Assembly (NCBI RefSeq): GCF_000024205.1
Contig: NC_013216.1
Coordinates: 1,054,001-1,118,000, forward strand
Length of the DNA: 64,000 nt
Direction: 5' to 3'
DNA from: Desulfofarcimen acetoxidans DSM 771
Lineage (GTDB): Bacteria > Bacillota > Desulfotomaculia > Desulfotomaculales > Desulfofarciminaceae
Made by a program: the position numbers and the translations under genes. Shown here one piece after another: positions 8,725 to 17,447 of this stretch (the stretch's first letter is position 1; each line of letters opens with the position of its first letter). The notes below the pieces were generated by a model that was not told the DNA's origin, ran no database searches, and worked only from the letters and a program-made list of their open reading frames with translations.

Positions 8725-8729
8725 TGATT

Positions 8730-9437
8730 ATGAAAATACATTACCTGCAGCATGTTCACTTCGAGGATCCGGCCAATATCGAACAGTGGGCAAAAGAGAG
8801 GAATTATCAGTTGAGCGGGACAAAGCTTTTTCAAGAAAACCAACTGCCGTCATTGGGTGAATTCGACTGGTTGGTGGTTATGGGCGGACCCATGAATATA
8901 TATGAGGAAGAGATTTATCCGTGGTTGGCTGCGGAAAAAAAATTTATTGCCCAAGCCATAGCAGCCGGAAAGCAGGTTCTCGGTATTTGTCTCGGGGCGC
9001 AATTAATAGCCGCTGTTTTGGGGGCAAAGATATACGGAAATGAAAACAAGGAAATCGGTTGGTATCCCGTCAGGATATCGGAGGGGGTCCAAAAGTTGCC
9101 CGTTTTCAGCGGCCTACCGCAAACCTTTACCGCTTTTCACTGGCACGGGGATACTTTCGAATTGCCCGCGGGTTCTGTAAGAGCGGCCCATAGCGAGGGT
9201 TGTATCAACCAGGCTTTTGCTTATAACGATGGGAAGGTCATAGGCTTGCAGTTTCACCTGGAATCTTCCCTTGAGAGTGTGGCTAAGCTGGTTGACAATT
9301 GTGGGGATGAATTGGTGGGGGGTAAGTATATTCAGTCTGCAGCTGTAATACAGGATTTGGACAATAATTGGTCGGGTATACGTGAAATAATGGCTAGACT
9401 TCTGGATAATATAGTCACTTTAATAGCTGATAAATAA
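8730..9437 (+). CDS. class I glutamine amidotransferase (GMP synthase-like)
   Basis: 235 residues, ATG 8730 behind AGAGGAGG with a 7-nt gap. The domain is a complete class I glutaminase: MGGPMNIYEE near residue 50, the nucleophile elbow GICLGAQLIA with its Cys near 88, and FHLES near 175 carrying the catalytic His and Glu. It has no synthetase domain. Such stand-alone proteins hydrolyse gamma-glutamyl amide or peptide bonds, or serve an unknown acceptor; the substrate cannot be assigned. It is a single-gene unit with its own promoter, leader hairpin and downstream palindrome. Confidence 0.8.
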   Translation: MKIHYLQHVHFEDPANIEQWAKERNYQLSGTKLFQENQLPSLGEFDWLVVMGGPMNIYEEEIYPWLAAEKKFIAQAIAAGKQVLGICLGAQLIAAVLGAKIYGNENKEIGWYPVRISEGVQKLPVFSGLPQTFTAFHWHGDTFELPAGSVRAAHSEGCINQAFAYNDGKVIGLQFHLESSLESVAKLVDNCGDELVGGKYIQSAAVIQDLDNNWSGIREIMARLLDNIVTLIADK

Positions 9438-9475
9438 AATTATTAATCAGCCCTGTACAGGGCTTAATTATTCTC
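9436..9475 (+). terminator. Palindromic terminator-like site
   Basis: AGCCCTGTACAGGGCT is a perfect palindrome flanked by AATTATTAAT and TAATTATT, so the symmetry extends outward. It directly follows the amidotransferase stop codon. The T-tract is weak, so efficiency is uncertain. Confidence 0.5.
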
Positions 9476-9549
9476 AGCTTTTGCGATATTTTTCACGAAA
9501 TTATCGTAAGGGAATTGCTTTTAGTTTAACGGGAATCTAAATTTGTAGG

Positions 9550-9583
9550 TTGACACATTGCCAACATAAAAATGGTGTATAAT
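9550..9583 (+). promoter_or_regulatory. Possible promoter of the MacAB-type operon with long spacer
   Basis: TTGACA (9550-9555) and TATAAT (9578-9583) are both perfect hexamers but are separated by 22 bp instead of 17. Such spacing is known for activator-dependent promoters. The macA start lies about 70 bp downstream. Confidence 0.4.
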
Positions 9584-9657
9584 ATCTATTTAGTAGAATG
9601 ATTATATTATTGTTTAATTTTGATTATCGTACACTCAAAACTAAGGGGGGATTCTTT

Positions 9658-11160
9658 TTGCAAGACACAGTGACTAAGAGCACAAGATTTTATATGATCA
9701 GCAGTTTTTTGAAAAAGAAAAAGTTGCTGGTCTTTATTGTGCTGGCAATATGTCTTGTTGTTCCCGGCTACTATTATTGGACAAGCGGCAAAAAAATAAA
9801 TGCAAATTTTTTAACTGAGACGGTTAGCAAATCCAGCATTATCAGTACAGTTTCAGCCAGTGCCACTATAGAACCGGTGAGTTCCGTTTCTTTAAGTTTT
9901 AAAAACTCAGAAATAATAAACAAACTTTATGTTAAAGTAGGCGATCATGTAAACGGAGGACAACTTTTGGCGGAACAGGACGGCAGCAATCTCACGGAGC
10001 AGCTCAACCAATCCAGGGCAAGCCTAAAGTCTGCTGAAGCCAAACTGGCCTTATTGCAAAACGGAGCCCGTTCAGAAGACATAGCGCAATCAAGAGAAAA
10101 TGTTAATATGGCTCAAAATGCTTATGATCTGGCTAAATCCACACTGGAGCGAAATCAGGTACTTAAAGAGCAGGGGGCCTTGTCGCAATTTGATTTTGAC
10201 AAAGCCCAGTCAGACTTCAAAAATGCTGAGAGCAGACTTAAACAGGAACAGGAATCACTTAAGGCACTTTTAGCCGGTAATAGACCGGAGGATATAGCAA
10301 CTGCGTCTGCTCAGGTAGATAGTGCGAAATCTCAATTGCAGATGGCTCTAAATGATATGTCCGGTACAAAATTATACAGTCCTATGAATGGCACGGTAAG
10401 TGTTATGAACGGTGCCGAGGGTCAGAGAGCCACAGCTAACAACAATAACACCAGCGGCGGCGGTTTTATATCTGTGATTTCTGATCAGCTTCAGGTAAGG
10501 GCTCAGGTGAATGAATCAGATATAGGTAAAGTAAAGAATGGCCAAAAGGTGGAATTAAGTGTTAACTCATATCAGGATAAAATTTTTAATGGCAAGATTT
10601 CCAGTATTTCTCCGCAAGCTTATACCGTCTCCAATGTGCAGATTTATGACGTGATTATAAATCCTGACCAAAATTATTCGGAATTAAAAGCAGGTATGCC
10701 TGCCAATGTTAATATTATTCTGGACAGGCATGATAATGTGCCTGTTGTTCCTAAAGGGGCAGTCTCTTATGCTATAAGTTATCTGAATAAAAACAGGGCG
10801 GCACTATCCTCTATTCGGACAGCCCAGGACTCGGGACAAATGAGGAACAGGTTAAACAGCGACAATAACAAACAGTCAACAGGTGAAAAAGACACTTCTA
10901 AGAACTCGGAGGCAGCAACTGACTCCGGTCAACAAAGGGCAACCGTATTGATCTATAATAAATCAGGTGAACCTAAAATACAAAGAGTTGTGCTGGGATT
11001 GTCAGACGTGAAAAACTATGAGGTTATTCAGGGATTAAAAGAAGGAGATATAGTAGTTGTGGGTTCTTTGGAGCAGTCAGCTTCTTCTAATGCACAGGGT
11101 AACCAGTCAACTAATGCACCGCTTGCACCTCGGGTTGGCGGGGGCGTCAGGGTCCGATAA
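9658..11160 (+). CDS. macA: MacA-like periplasmic/membrane-fusion adaptor (HlyD/RND-MFP family)
   Basis: About 500 residues from TTG 9658, chosen because AAGGGGGG ends 8 bp upstream; the frame is open 20 codons further. One N-terminal membrane helix follows FLKKKKLL (LVFIVLAICLVVPGYYYW). Then come a barrel-sandwich half-motif (KVGDHVNGGQLLAEQDG), a long alpha-helical hairpin (about 120-240), the second half-motif and a beta-barrel domain (LQVRAQVNESDIGKVKNGQ). A Ser/Asn/Gln-rich linker near 410-440 and a Gly-rich tail are unusual. It should link the MacB-type ABC transporter to the outside in export of lipids, peptides or drugs. The ATPase gene follows. Confidence 0.85.
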   Translation: MQDTVTKSTRFYMISSFLKKKKLLVFIVLAICLVVPGYYYWTSGKKINANFLTETVSKSSIISTVSASATIEPVSSVSLSFKNSEIINKLYVKVGDHVNGGQLLAEQDGSNLTEQLNQSRASLKSAEAKLALLQNGARSEDIAQSRENVNMAQNAYDLAKSTLERNQVLKEQGALSQFDFDKAQSDFKNAESRLKQEQESLKALLAGNRPEDIATASAQVDSAKSQLQMALNDMSGTKLYSPMNGTVSVMNGAEGQRATANNNNTSGGGFISVISDQLQVRAQVNESDIGKVKNGQKVELSVNSYQDKIFNGKISSISPQAYTVSNVQIYDVIINPDQNYSELKAGMPANVNIILDRHDNVPVVPKGAVSYAISYLNKNRAALSSIRTAQDSGQMRNRLNSDNNKQSTGEKDTSKNSEAATDSGQQRATVLIYNKSGEPKIQRVVLGLSDVKNYEVIQGLKEGDIVVVGSLEQSASSNAQGNQSTNAPLAPRVGGGVRVR

Positions 11161-11251
11161 TAAAAGTATCTTTCAGTTTATTAAGTAAAAATAAGCTTTG
11201 GGCAGTTTATGTCAAGGCGAGTTGATAAAATATAACCGGGCGGTGTTTTGT

Positions 11252-12007
11252 ATGCCGGATCAAAAAGTTATAGAGTTGGTAAACATAAAAAAAATATACG
11301 ATATGGGAGAAACTCGAATCTTTGCTCTACAGGGTGTTAGTTTAACTGTAGCTGTCGGTGAAATGGTGGCAATAATGGGTTCTTCCGGTTCAGGGAAAAG
11401 CACTATGCTTAATATTATAGGTTGCCTGGACAAACCGACGGAAGGGTCTTACTTTCTGGACGGGGAAGATGTCTCAAAACTGGACAAAGACAGGTTGGCC
11501 GCGATTCGCAATAAAAGAATTGGCTTTGTTTTTCAAGGCTTTAATCTTTTGGGTAGAGTAAAGGTTATAGATAATGTGCAGTTGCCTCATATCTATGCAG
11601 GAACGGAAAAAAGGATTATGGCTGCCAGTGCACAAGAAGCCCTGAACTGGGTAGGTTTGAGTAAGTATCATAACCATTATCCGACTCAAATGTCGGGTGG
11701 ACAACAGCAAAGAGTGGCTATTGCCAGGGCCTTAGTCAATAATCCCTCCTTGATTTTAGCGGATGAACCGACCGGTGCTTTGGATTCAAAAACCAGCCTT
11801 GAAATAATTGCGGTATTGCAGAGGCTAAACGAGGAAAAGGGTATTACCCTGGTTATAGTAACTCACGAAAAGGAAATAGCCTCCTATTGTCAGAGGTTGG
11901 TGGTGTTAAAGGACGGCCGAGTAATTGAAGACAAAACCATAAGCAACCGCAGAAACGCAAGCAGAGATCTCAATGCCTTCCTGCAGGAAACGGAGGTAGA
12001 AGAGTGA
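11252..12007 (+). CDS. MacB/LolD-type ABC transporter ATP-binding protein
   Basis: About 251 residues from ATG 11252; the ribosome site is weak (GGGCGG), so the start is uncertain and the frame opens at 11198. It has Walker A GSSGSGKST, Q-loop FVFQGFNLLGR, signature [15 protein letters not shown], Walker B LILADEPTGALD and the H-loop VTHEKE. This combination is typical of the LolD/MacB/FtsE subfamily. It powers the permease encoded next, whose GTG start overlaps its stop by 4 bp (GTGA), implying translational coupling. Confidence 0.9.
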   Translation: MPDQKVIELVNIKKIYDMGETRIFALQGVSLTVAVGEMVAIMGSSGSGKSTMLNIIGCLDKPTEGSYFLDGEDVSKLDKDRLAAIRNKRIGFVFQGFNLLGRVKVIDNVQLPHIYAGTEKRIMAASAQEALNWVGLSKYHNHYPTQMSGGQQQRVAIARALVNNPSLILADEPTGALDSKTSLEIIAVLQRLNEEKGITLVIVTHEKEIASYCQRLVVLKDGRVIEDKTISNRRNASRDLNAFLQETEVEE

Positions 12008-13218
12008 ATCTATTCAATAACTTAGAAGTTGCTTTGAATGGTTTGAAAGCTAATAAATTAAGATCAGCTTTAACTATGTTGGGAATAATTATAGGTGTTT
12101 CAGCAGTGATTATTATGGTTTCCGTGGGACAGGGTGCCAGTAAAAAGATTTCAGCCCAGATTTCAAGTATGGGTTCTAATCTCTTAATGGTTTTTCCCGG
12201 TGCGGGAAGTGGACCGGTAAGGGGCTCCGGGGGCAATGTAAACACACTTACTCTGGATGATGCGAATGCTATTGCTGAATTGAACCTGGTATCTAATACA
12301 GCTCCCGAGCTTTCAACCGGTGTTACTGCCACTTATGGCAGTCAGACATGGACGGCTGAAGCTGATGGAACAACTCCTGAAATGCAGCTTATCAAAGACT
12401 TATCCGCTTCTTCCGGGTCATTTTTTACAGCGGATGACGTTAAGTCGAGTTCCATGGTGGCAGTGCTGGGAAAAACAGTAGTGGATAATCTCTACCCGGT
12501 TGATATAGACCCGGTTGGGACGACAATCAGGATTAATAAACTCACATTTACAGTAGTTGGCGTGCTGGCTTCTAAAGGAGCTTCAATGGGTGGGCAGGAT
12601 CAGGACAATGTAATTTTTATACCGATAACTACCGCGCAGATCAAGCTCCTGGGAGTAAAGAATGTACGTTTAATTAATGTACAAACAGAAACACCTGAGA
12701 GTATGAGTTATGTTCAAGCAAGTGTAGAAGACTTATTGAGAAACAGGCATCGGCTGAATCATCAGCAGGATGATTTTAATGTGCGCAACCTGACTTCAGT
12801 TCTGGAGACCGCTGAGAGTGCTACCAATATAATGACACTCCTGCTGGCCAGCGTAGCCGCTGTTTCACTGCTGGTGGGGGGTATAGGTATAATGAATATA
12901 ATGCTGGTATCCGTAACCGAGAGAACCAGGGAAATAGGTTTACGTATGGCAGTGGGTGCTACTCAGAGCAATATAAGAAACCAGTTTCTGGTGGAAGCAC
13001 TGGTGCTGTGCCTGATCGGGGGGCTGGCGGGGATCATTATCGGTATTGCCGGTTCTAATTTGGTTTCAAAGTTGTTGGGTTGGACAACCAGCGTTACAAT
13101 GACCTCTGTATTAATTTCAGCCGGTTTTTCAGCTGCTATAGGAATATTTTTCGGCTTTTACCCGGCCAAAAGAGCGGCGGAGCTTGACCCGATAGAAGCG
13201 CTGCGATTTGAAAAGTAA
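12004..13218 (+). CDS. MacB/FtsX-type ABC transporter permease
   Basis: 404 residues from GTG 12004. A transmembrane helix near residues 20-42 (LTMLGIIIGVSAVIIMVSV) is followed by a large extracytoplasmic MacB periplasmic-core domain (45-270) and three C-terminal helices (near 280, 330 and 370). The motif VTERTREIGLRMAVGA between the second and third helices is the FtsX-family coupling segment. With MacA and the ATPase it forms a mechanotransmission-type exporter; Gram-positive versions export antimicrobials or peptides. Its natural terminator appears to be the hairpin at 14640-14676, displaced by the IS element. Confidence 0.9.
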   Translation: MNLFNNLEVALNGLKANKLRSALTMLGIIIGVSAVIIMVSVGQGASKKISAQISSMGSNLLMVFPGAGSGPVRGSGGNVNTLTLDDANAIAELNLVSNTAPELSTGVTATYGSQTWTAEADGTTPEMQLIKDLSASSGSFFTADDVKSSSMVAVLGKTVVDNLYPVDIDPVGTTIRINKLTFTVVGVLASKGASMGGQDQDNVIFIPITTAQIKLLGVKNVRLINVQTETPESMSYVQASVEDLLRNRHRLNHQQDDFNVRNLTSVLETAESATNIMTLLLASVAAVSLLVGGIGIMNIMLVSVTERTREIGLRMAVGATQSNIRNQFLVEALVLCLIGGLAGIIIGIAGSNLVSKLLGWTTSVTMTSVLISAGFSAAIGIFFGFYPAKRAAELDPIEALRFEK

Positions 13219-13346
13219 GGGTGGACATAATATAAATATTCATGTATATTGATAGGTAATAAAGTGTTATATAGAGAGATATGCAGATATATTGTCTGTT
13301 TCTTTTTATAGAAAGAGTGTATGTTTTCAGACTTCTGTCAAGACTA

Positions 13347-14629
13347 GTAGAACGATTCCTAATTAACATATCAATAAGCTAGTTAAATAATATAATTTCT
13401 ACTAATAATTTAAATTATTTCAATATCATCCATTTTGTACTTCCAGCGGTAAACAGTAGGACAATCATTAATTTCTTTTATATATTTGTAAATTCTATCT
13501 TTTAATTCTTCTTTAGTTTTTACCCTAATAGCCCTCAGCATTGATTTAGCCATTTTGCCAAAAAATGATTCAATTAAGTTCAACCAGGATCCATGTTTTG
13601 GTGTAAAAACAAATTCAAAACGATTTGGGACAGTACTAAGATAAGCCCTTGTTTCTTTTGAAATATGAGCGGAGTGGTTGTCCAATATAATTACTATTTT
13701 CTCTATATCTTTGTAGTACTCACTTATCATTTTTAGAAACTCTACAAACTCAATACTACGATGGCGGTCTTCTACTTGAGCTAAGATATGACCTGTTACC
13801 AAATCAATACCGGCCATGAGACTAAGTGTACCATGGCGAACATATTCATAATCACGAGCAAGACATGAATACGTTCCAGGAGAAGGAGAAAGATCCGGAG
13901 CAATATTTTCTATAGCTTGAATACCGGGTTTTTCATCATATGATATATAAGCATACATTGATTGTTCATCATTTTTTGATACCATTTCAACTTCTTTATA
14001 GACATATAACACGTTAGCCATTTTTTGTTCAAATTCTGGATCCCTTTTTTCCAAGTAATATTTAATTTTATGTGGCTTAACTTTGTTTGCTGAAAGTATT
14101 TTTGATACTGTACCTTTTGCTAGATTTTGCAGGGTTGGATGGCCATTTTCTACACAATGATTTCGTGCATGTTTGGCTAATAAATCTGTTGTCCATAATT
14201 CATAGCTATATCCAAATTCCTTAGGTTTTTGGCAAGCAAGAGAAACAAGCCACGCTTTATCTTCTTTGGTTATTGTATCCGGCCTGCCTGAACGAGGAAG
14301 ATCATTGAGTGCTATATCTAAGCCAAATTGTAAAATTTTATCTATATGTCGTTCTACTTTTGCACGGTTAGTCTCTAATATTCTACCAATTGAAGCTATT
14401 GTTTCTCCTTGATGATACAAGAGAAACATTTTAGCCCGTTCAATATGACTCACACTTTCTGTTCTTGAATGTATAATTTTTTCTAATCTATTTATTTCTT
14501 CTGTTGTCAAATCTAATTTTGCTCTTTGACTTATGAATGGCATAGTTTGGTCTCCCCACCTGTTATGTATTATAGGAAATTATATACCATGCCGATTTGT
14601 GGTTCAATGATAATTAAGAATTGCTCTAC
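13347..14629. mobile_element. IS630-family insertion sequence, complete
   Basis: 1283 bp. The left end GTAGAACGATTCCTAATTA and the reverse complement of the right end GTAGAGCAATTCTTAATTA match at 16 of 19 positions, with weaker matching beyond. Both ends are flanked by TA (13345-13346 and 14630-14631), the target duplication of IS630/Tc1-mariner elements. One transposase gene fills the interior. It inserted between the MacB permease stop and a strong terminator hairpin at 14640. Intact ends and an intact gene suggest a recent, possibly active element. Confidence 0.88.
13410..14543 (-). CDS. IS630-family transposase
   Basis: 377 residues, ATG behind AGGTGGGGAG on the minus strand. The N-terminal 110 residues are a helix-turn-helix domain (ETIASIGRILETNRAKVERHI). 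The C-terminal DDE domain shows the three acidic positions in context: ISYDEKPGIQ (Asp), VIILDNHSAH (Asp) and HGSWLNLIESFFG (Glu). No frameshift is present, unlike many IS630 elements that encode the enzyme in two frames. It cuts and pastes at TA. Confidence 0.9.
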   Translation of the reverse strand: MPFISQRAKLDLTTEEINRLEKIIHSRTESVSHIERAKMFLLYHQGETIASIGRILETNRAKVERHIDKILQFGLDIALNDLPRSGRPDTITKEDKAWLVSLACQKPKEFGYSYELWTTDLLAKHARNHCVENGHPTLQNLAKGTVSKILSANKVKPHKIKYYLEKRDPEFEQKMANVLYVYKEVEMVSKNDEQSMYAYISYDEKPGIQAIENIAPDLSPSPGTYSCLARDYEYVRHGTLSLMAGIDLVTGHILAQVEDRHRSIEFVEFLKMISEYYKDIEKIVIILDNHSAHISKETRAYLSTVPNRFEFVFTPKHGSWLNLIESFFGKMAKSMLRAIRVKTKEELKDRIYKYIKEINDCPTVYRWKYKMDDIEII

Positions 14630-14639
14630 TAGGTTATTG

Positions 14640-14682
14640 GAAAGGAACTATCCTTTTTATTTAGATAGTTCCTTTCTTGTAT
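14640..14682 (+). terminator. Strong hairpin, probable original terminator of the MacAB operon
   Basis: GAAAGGAACTATC (14640-14652) pairs perfectly with GATAGTTCCTTTC (14664-14676) over 13 bp, followed by TTGTATT. It begins 9 bp after the TA that borders the IS element, so before the insertion it stood about 135 bp after the permease stop. Confidence 0.75.
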
Positions 14683-14795
14683 TCTGTTGTTGATGTTTTA
14701 AAAAGAAATAGGCAGAGTGGTTATATAATTGGACAAGTTTTCACTTTGTTTTAGGAATTGATTAATTTGAAAAAATTTAAAGGGGTGGTTTATTA

Positions 14796-15482
14796 GTGAA
14801 GCATAAAATTTTATACCCTGGTGCTTTTCCCTTGTTGGAAGTTGAACTGCAGCATGGGGAGTCAATTAAAGCGGAATCAGACGCCATGGTTTCTATGTCT
14901 GATACCCTGGATGTGGAAGGTAAGATGGATGGTGGTATAATGGGCGGACTGGCGCGCATGGTTGCGGGAGAAAGTTTCTTTTTTCAAACTCTCACTGCCA
15001 AAAGGGGACCGGGAAAGGCCTTGCTGGCACCGTCGGCACCTGGCGATATTATTGATGTGGAGTTGGACGGTTCTTATAGTCTGGTGGTGCAAAAGGATGG
15101 TTTTTTTGCCGGTTCCAGGGATCTACAGGTTTCAGCTAAAATGCAGAATCTGGCTCAGGGGATATTTTCCGGCGAAGGCTTTTTTGTTTTAAAAGTCAGC
15201 GGACAGGGAATCGTTTTTTTGAGTTCCTACGGTGGTATCCATGTAATTAACCTGGAAAAGGGAGAAGAGGTGGTTGTGGATAACGGTCACCTGGTAGCCT
15301 GGCCGGAATATATGAGTTATACTGTTGAAAAGGCTTCCAAGGGCTGGATATCCACTTTTACTTCCGGGGAAGTTGCGGTGTGCCGGTTCCGGGGGCCGGG
15401 TCCTGTTATTATTCAAACCAGGAATCCAAAGGGTTTCGGTCACTGGATCAGACAGTTCATTCCTACTCGCGGCAGTAATTAG
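14796..15482 (+). CDS. AIM24 family protein (TIGR00266 type)
   Basis: 228 residues, almost entirely beta-strand and Gly-rich. Typical features are ILYPGAFPLLEVEL at the start, ESDAMVSMSDTLDVE, GGLARMVAGESFFFQT and a final HWIRQFIP. AIM24/DUF124 proteins form a beta-prism; a mitochondrial member organises membranes, but bacterial function is unclear. ATG follows AAAGGGGTGG closely, and the track's start looks right. It is monocistronic, with terminator hairpins on both sides. Confidence 0.85.
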   Translation: MKHKILYPGAFPLLEVELQHGESIKAESDAMVSMSDTLDVEGKMDGGIMGGLARMVAGESFFFQTLTAKRGPGKALLAPSAPGDIIDVELDGSYSLVVQKDGFFAGSRDLQVSAKMQNLAQGIFSGEGFFVLKVSGQGIVFLSSYGGIHVINLEKGEEVVVDNGHLVAWPEYMSYTVEKASKGWISTFTSGEVAVCRFRGPGPVIIQTRNPKGFGHWIRQFIPTRGSN

Positions 15483-15560
15483 CTAACTTATATATTTTGA
15501 TCAACCTGTAATGTTATTGTTGTGAAAATAATATTATTTTGAATAATGGATGTGATTTGT

Positions 15561-15591
15561 GAGGCAGGAGAATCTCCTGCCTCATTTTTTT
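15561..15591 (+). terminator. Rho-independent terminator after the AIM24 gene
   Basis: GAGGCAGGAG (15561-15570) and CTCCTGCCTC (15574-15583) form a 10-bp stem with a tight loop, followed by A and seven T. Confidence 0.92.
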
Positions 15592-15601
15592 ATGACCTGG
15601 T

Positions 15602-15635
15602 AAATTATGCTTATTTCGGACTTGTGAATAAGTTA
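15602..15635 (+). repeat. Intergenic repeat, copy A
   Basis: AAATTATGCTTAT, then CGGA, then GTGAATAAGTTA. CTTAT and ATAAG inside it are inverted and can form a small hairpin. It starts 10 bp after the T-tract of the AIM24 terminator and lies about 350 bp upstream of mraZ. Confidence 0.6.
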
Positions 15636-15923
15636 AGGTATACCGCAAATGTGTCATTTTCAACGCCCCTTTTTATGAAATAATTTATAGCATTGTATTT
15701 TGGTGTTTTGTAAATGAAGTGAACTAATAATTCCCTGCTGACATATAAAAAATATTTAGCCTGATCCTTGTAAATAATTTCAAAACACAAATTGTTGATT
15801 GGTGAATTTATTATGACACGATATGTTGTATAAAATATGTTTTTTCGGCCTTGAAGCAGAGGCAAGCTTTAATTTTTTTAAAAAACAAATGCAGGAGAAT
15901 GCGAAGTGAAATAGAATTAAAAT

Positions 15924-15960
15924 AAAGTGGATTAAAGTGGTGGAAAGTGGTTAATAGTGA
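15924..15960 (+). promoter_or_regulatory. MraZ operator boxes
   Basis: AAAGTGG occurs at 15924-15930, 15934-15940 and 15944-15950, each separated by 3 bp, and a degenerate fourth box (ATAGTGA) sits at 15954-15960. The exact 10-bp phasing puts all boxes on one helix face. MraZ is known to bind tandem GTGG-type repeats at its own promoter in several bacteria, including AAAGTG-N3 repeats in mollicutes. The array ends 24 bp before the mraZ start. Confidence 0.85.
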
Positions 15961-15984
15961 AGCCAATGGTGGGAGTGGTATGCT

Positions 15985-16422
15985 ATGTTCATGGGTGAGC
16001 ACCAGCACACCATAGACAATAAGGGAAGAATGATTATTCCCGCTCGCTTTCGGGAAGAACTGGGCGAGCGTTTTGTCATGACCAAAGGCCTTGAAGGCTG
16101 TCTGGCCCTTTATCCTTTACAAGAATGGTCAGTTTTAGAGCAAAAAATGCGTTCCCTGCCTTTTACTCGTAAAGATGCGCGCGCATTGGCAAGGTTTATA
16201 TTTTCAGGTGCCAGTGAGTGTGAGATAGACAAACAGGGTAGAATACTAATTCCTAACAACTTGCGGGAGCATGCAAAATTAGTTAAGGATGTGGTTGTTA
16301 TTGGAGTTTCATCGAGGGTTGAAATATGGTCAAAAGCCGAGTGGGAAGCCTATAGCAATGAAACTGCGGTCTCAGTGGAAGAAATAGCAGAAAAAATCGT
16401 TGATTTTGATTTGGGTTTTTAA
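15985..16422 (+). CDS. mraZ: MraZ transcriptional regulator of the division/wall cluster
   Basis: 145 residues beginning [17 protein letters not shown], the standard N-terminus. Two SpoVT/AbrB-like DNA-binding repeats follow: IPARFREEL in the first and [18 protein letters not shown] in the second. It acts as an oligomeric ring that binds the phased boxes just upstream and autoregulates the cluster. The ribosome site is weak (GGGAG). It is the first gene of a cluster running to ftsZ. Confidence 0.97.
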   Translation: MFMGEHQHTIDNKGRMIIPARFREELGERFVMTKGLEGCLALYPLQEWSVLEQKMRSLPFTRKDARALARFIFSGASECEIDKQGRILIPNNLREHAKLVKDVVVIGVSSRVEIWSKAEWEAYSNETAVSVEEIAEKIVDFDLGF

Positions 16423-16490
16423 TGCCGGGTTAACTTTACTCCGGGTGGTAATAATACATATTATTTATAGGCGGCAAGAGGTGTATTAAA

Positions 16491-17426
16491 ATGAATTTTT
16501 CACATAAACCGGTAATGCTGGCGGAGGTAATTGACGGTTTAAATATAAGGCCCGGAGGCATTTATGTGGACTGTACGCTGGGTGGTGCGGGTCACAGCAG
16601 TGCAATTGCTCAAAAACTTGATGGCAGAGGGTTATTAATAGGCCTGGATCAGGATCCGGAAGCACTGGCGGCCGCTTCAGAACGCCTGGCTGTATACGGG
16701 GCGCTGGTCAAAACAGTGGGTAGGAACTTTTCTGAAATTGCCTCAGTGTTGTCTTCCCTGAATATCGAGAGTGTGGATGGTATACTGTATGATTTAGGAG
16801 TTTCCTCCTATCAATTAGATAACCCCTCACGTGGTTTCAGCTACATGCATGAGGCTCCGCTGGACATGCGGATGAACCCTCAGAGCGGCATAACGGCGGG
16901 AGATCTGGTCAACAGCCTATCACAGGAGAAACTTGCGGAGATTATTCAAAGCTACGGTGAAGAGAGATGGGCCTCCAGAATTGCCGGGTTTATTATTGAA
17001 GAAAGGCGGCATAAGAATATTTGCACTACCGGCCAGTTGGTGCAAATAATTAAGAAAGCCATACCTGCCGGTGCCCGCCGCGACGGACCGCACCCGGCTA
17101 AACGAACCTTTCAGGCTTTACGTATAGCAGTCAACAGAGAACTGGAGATATTGCAGCAAGCCTTAAGGGATGGCATTAAGTTTTTAAGGACCGGTGGTCG
17201 TATTTGTGTAATAACTTTTCATTCACTGGAAGACCGCCTGGTAAAAGAAGTATTTAAGAGTGTGGCAAAAGGTTGCATATGTCCTCCCAGGCTGCCGGTT
17301 TGCTTGTGCGGTAAGCAAAAAGAACTGAAAATAATTACCGGTAAACCGTTGGTACCAACGGAAACTGAATTGAAGGACAATCCCCGGGCCCGCAGCGCTA
17401 AACTTCGCATAGCGGAAAGGTTCTAA
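16491..17426 (+). CDS. rsmH: 16S rRNA (cytosine-1402-N4)-methyltransferase
   Basis: 311 residues. [15 protein letters not shown] opens the protein, [12 protein letters not shown] at 25-36 is the S-adenosylmethionine loop, and [12 protein letters not shown] and [14 protein letters not shown] are RsmH signatures. The C-terminal part has [12 protein letters not shown] and a Cys-rich segment ([13 protein letters not shown]). It N4-methylates C1402 in the ribosomal P-site region. ATG follows GGCAAGAGG; position 2 in the cluster is conserved across Firmicutes. Confidence 0.97.
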   Translation: MNFSHKPVMLAEVIDGLNIRPGGIYVDCTLGGAGHSSAIAQKLDGRGLLIGLDQDPEALAAASERLAVYGALVKTVGRNFSEIASVLSSLNIESVDGILYDLGVSSYQLDNPSRGFSYMHEAPLDMRMNPQSGITAGDLVNSLSQEKLAEIIQSYGEERWASRIAGFIIEERRHKNICTTGQLVQIIKKAIPAGARRDGPHPAKRTFQALRIAVNRELEILQQALRDGIKFLRTGGRICVITFHSLEDRLVKEVFKSVAKGCICPPRLPVCLCGKQKELKIITGKPLVPTETELKDNPRARSAKLRIAERF

Positions 17427-17447
17427 AAAAAATGAGAGGTGAATACC

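Larger units (their letters stand above)
15483..15984. other. Intergenic region upstream of the mra cluster
   Basis: 502 bp without a supported gene. It holds the terminator of the AIM24 gene (15561-15591), repeat copy A (15602-15635), an AT-rich stretch with a possible extended -10 (TTGTATAAAAT near 15826) and the MraZ boxes (15924-15960). Small minus-strand frames have no ribosome sites or recognisable products. Confidence 0.6.
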
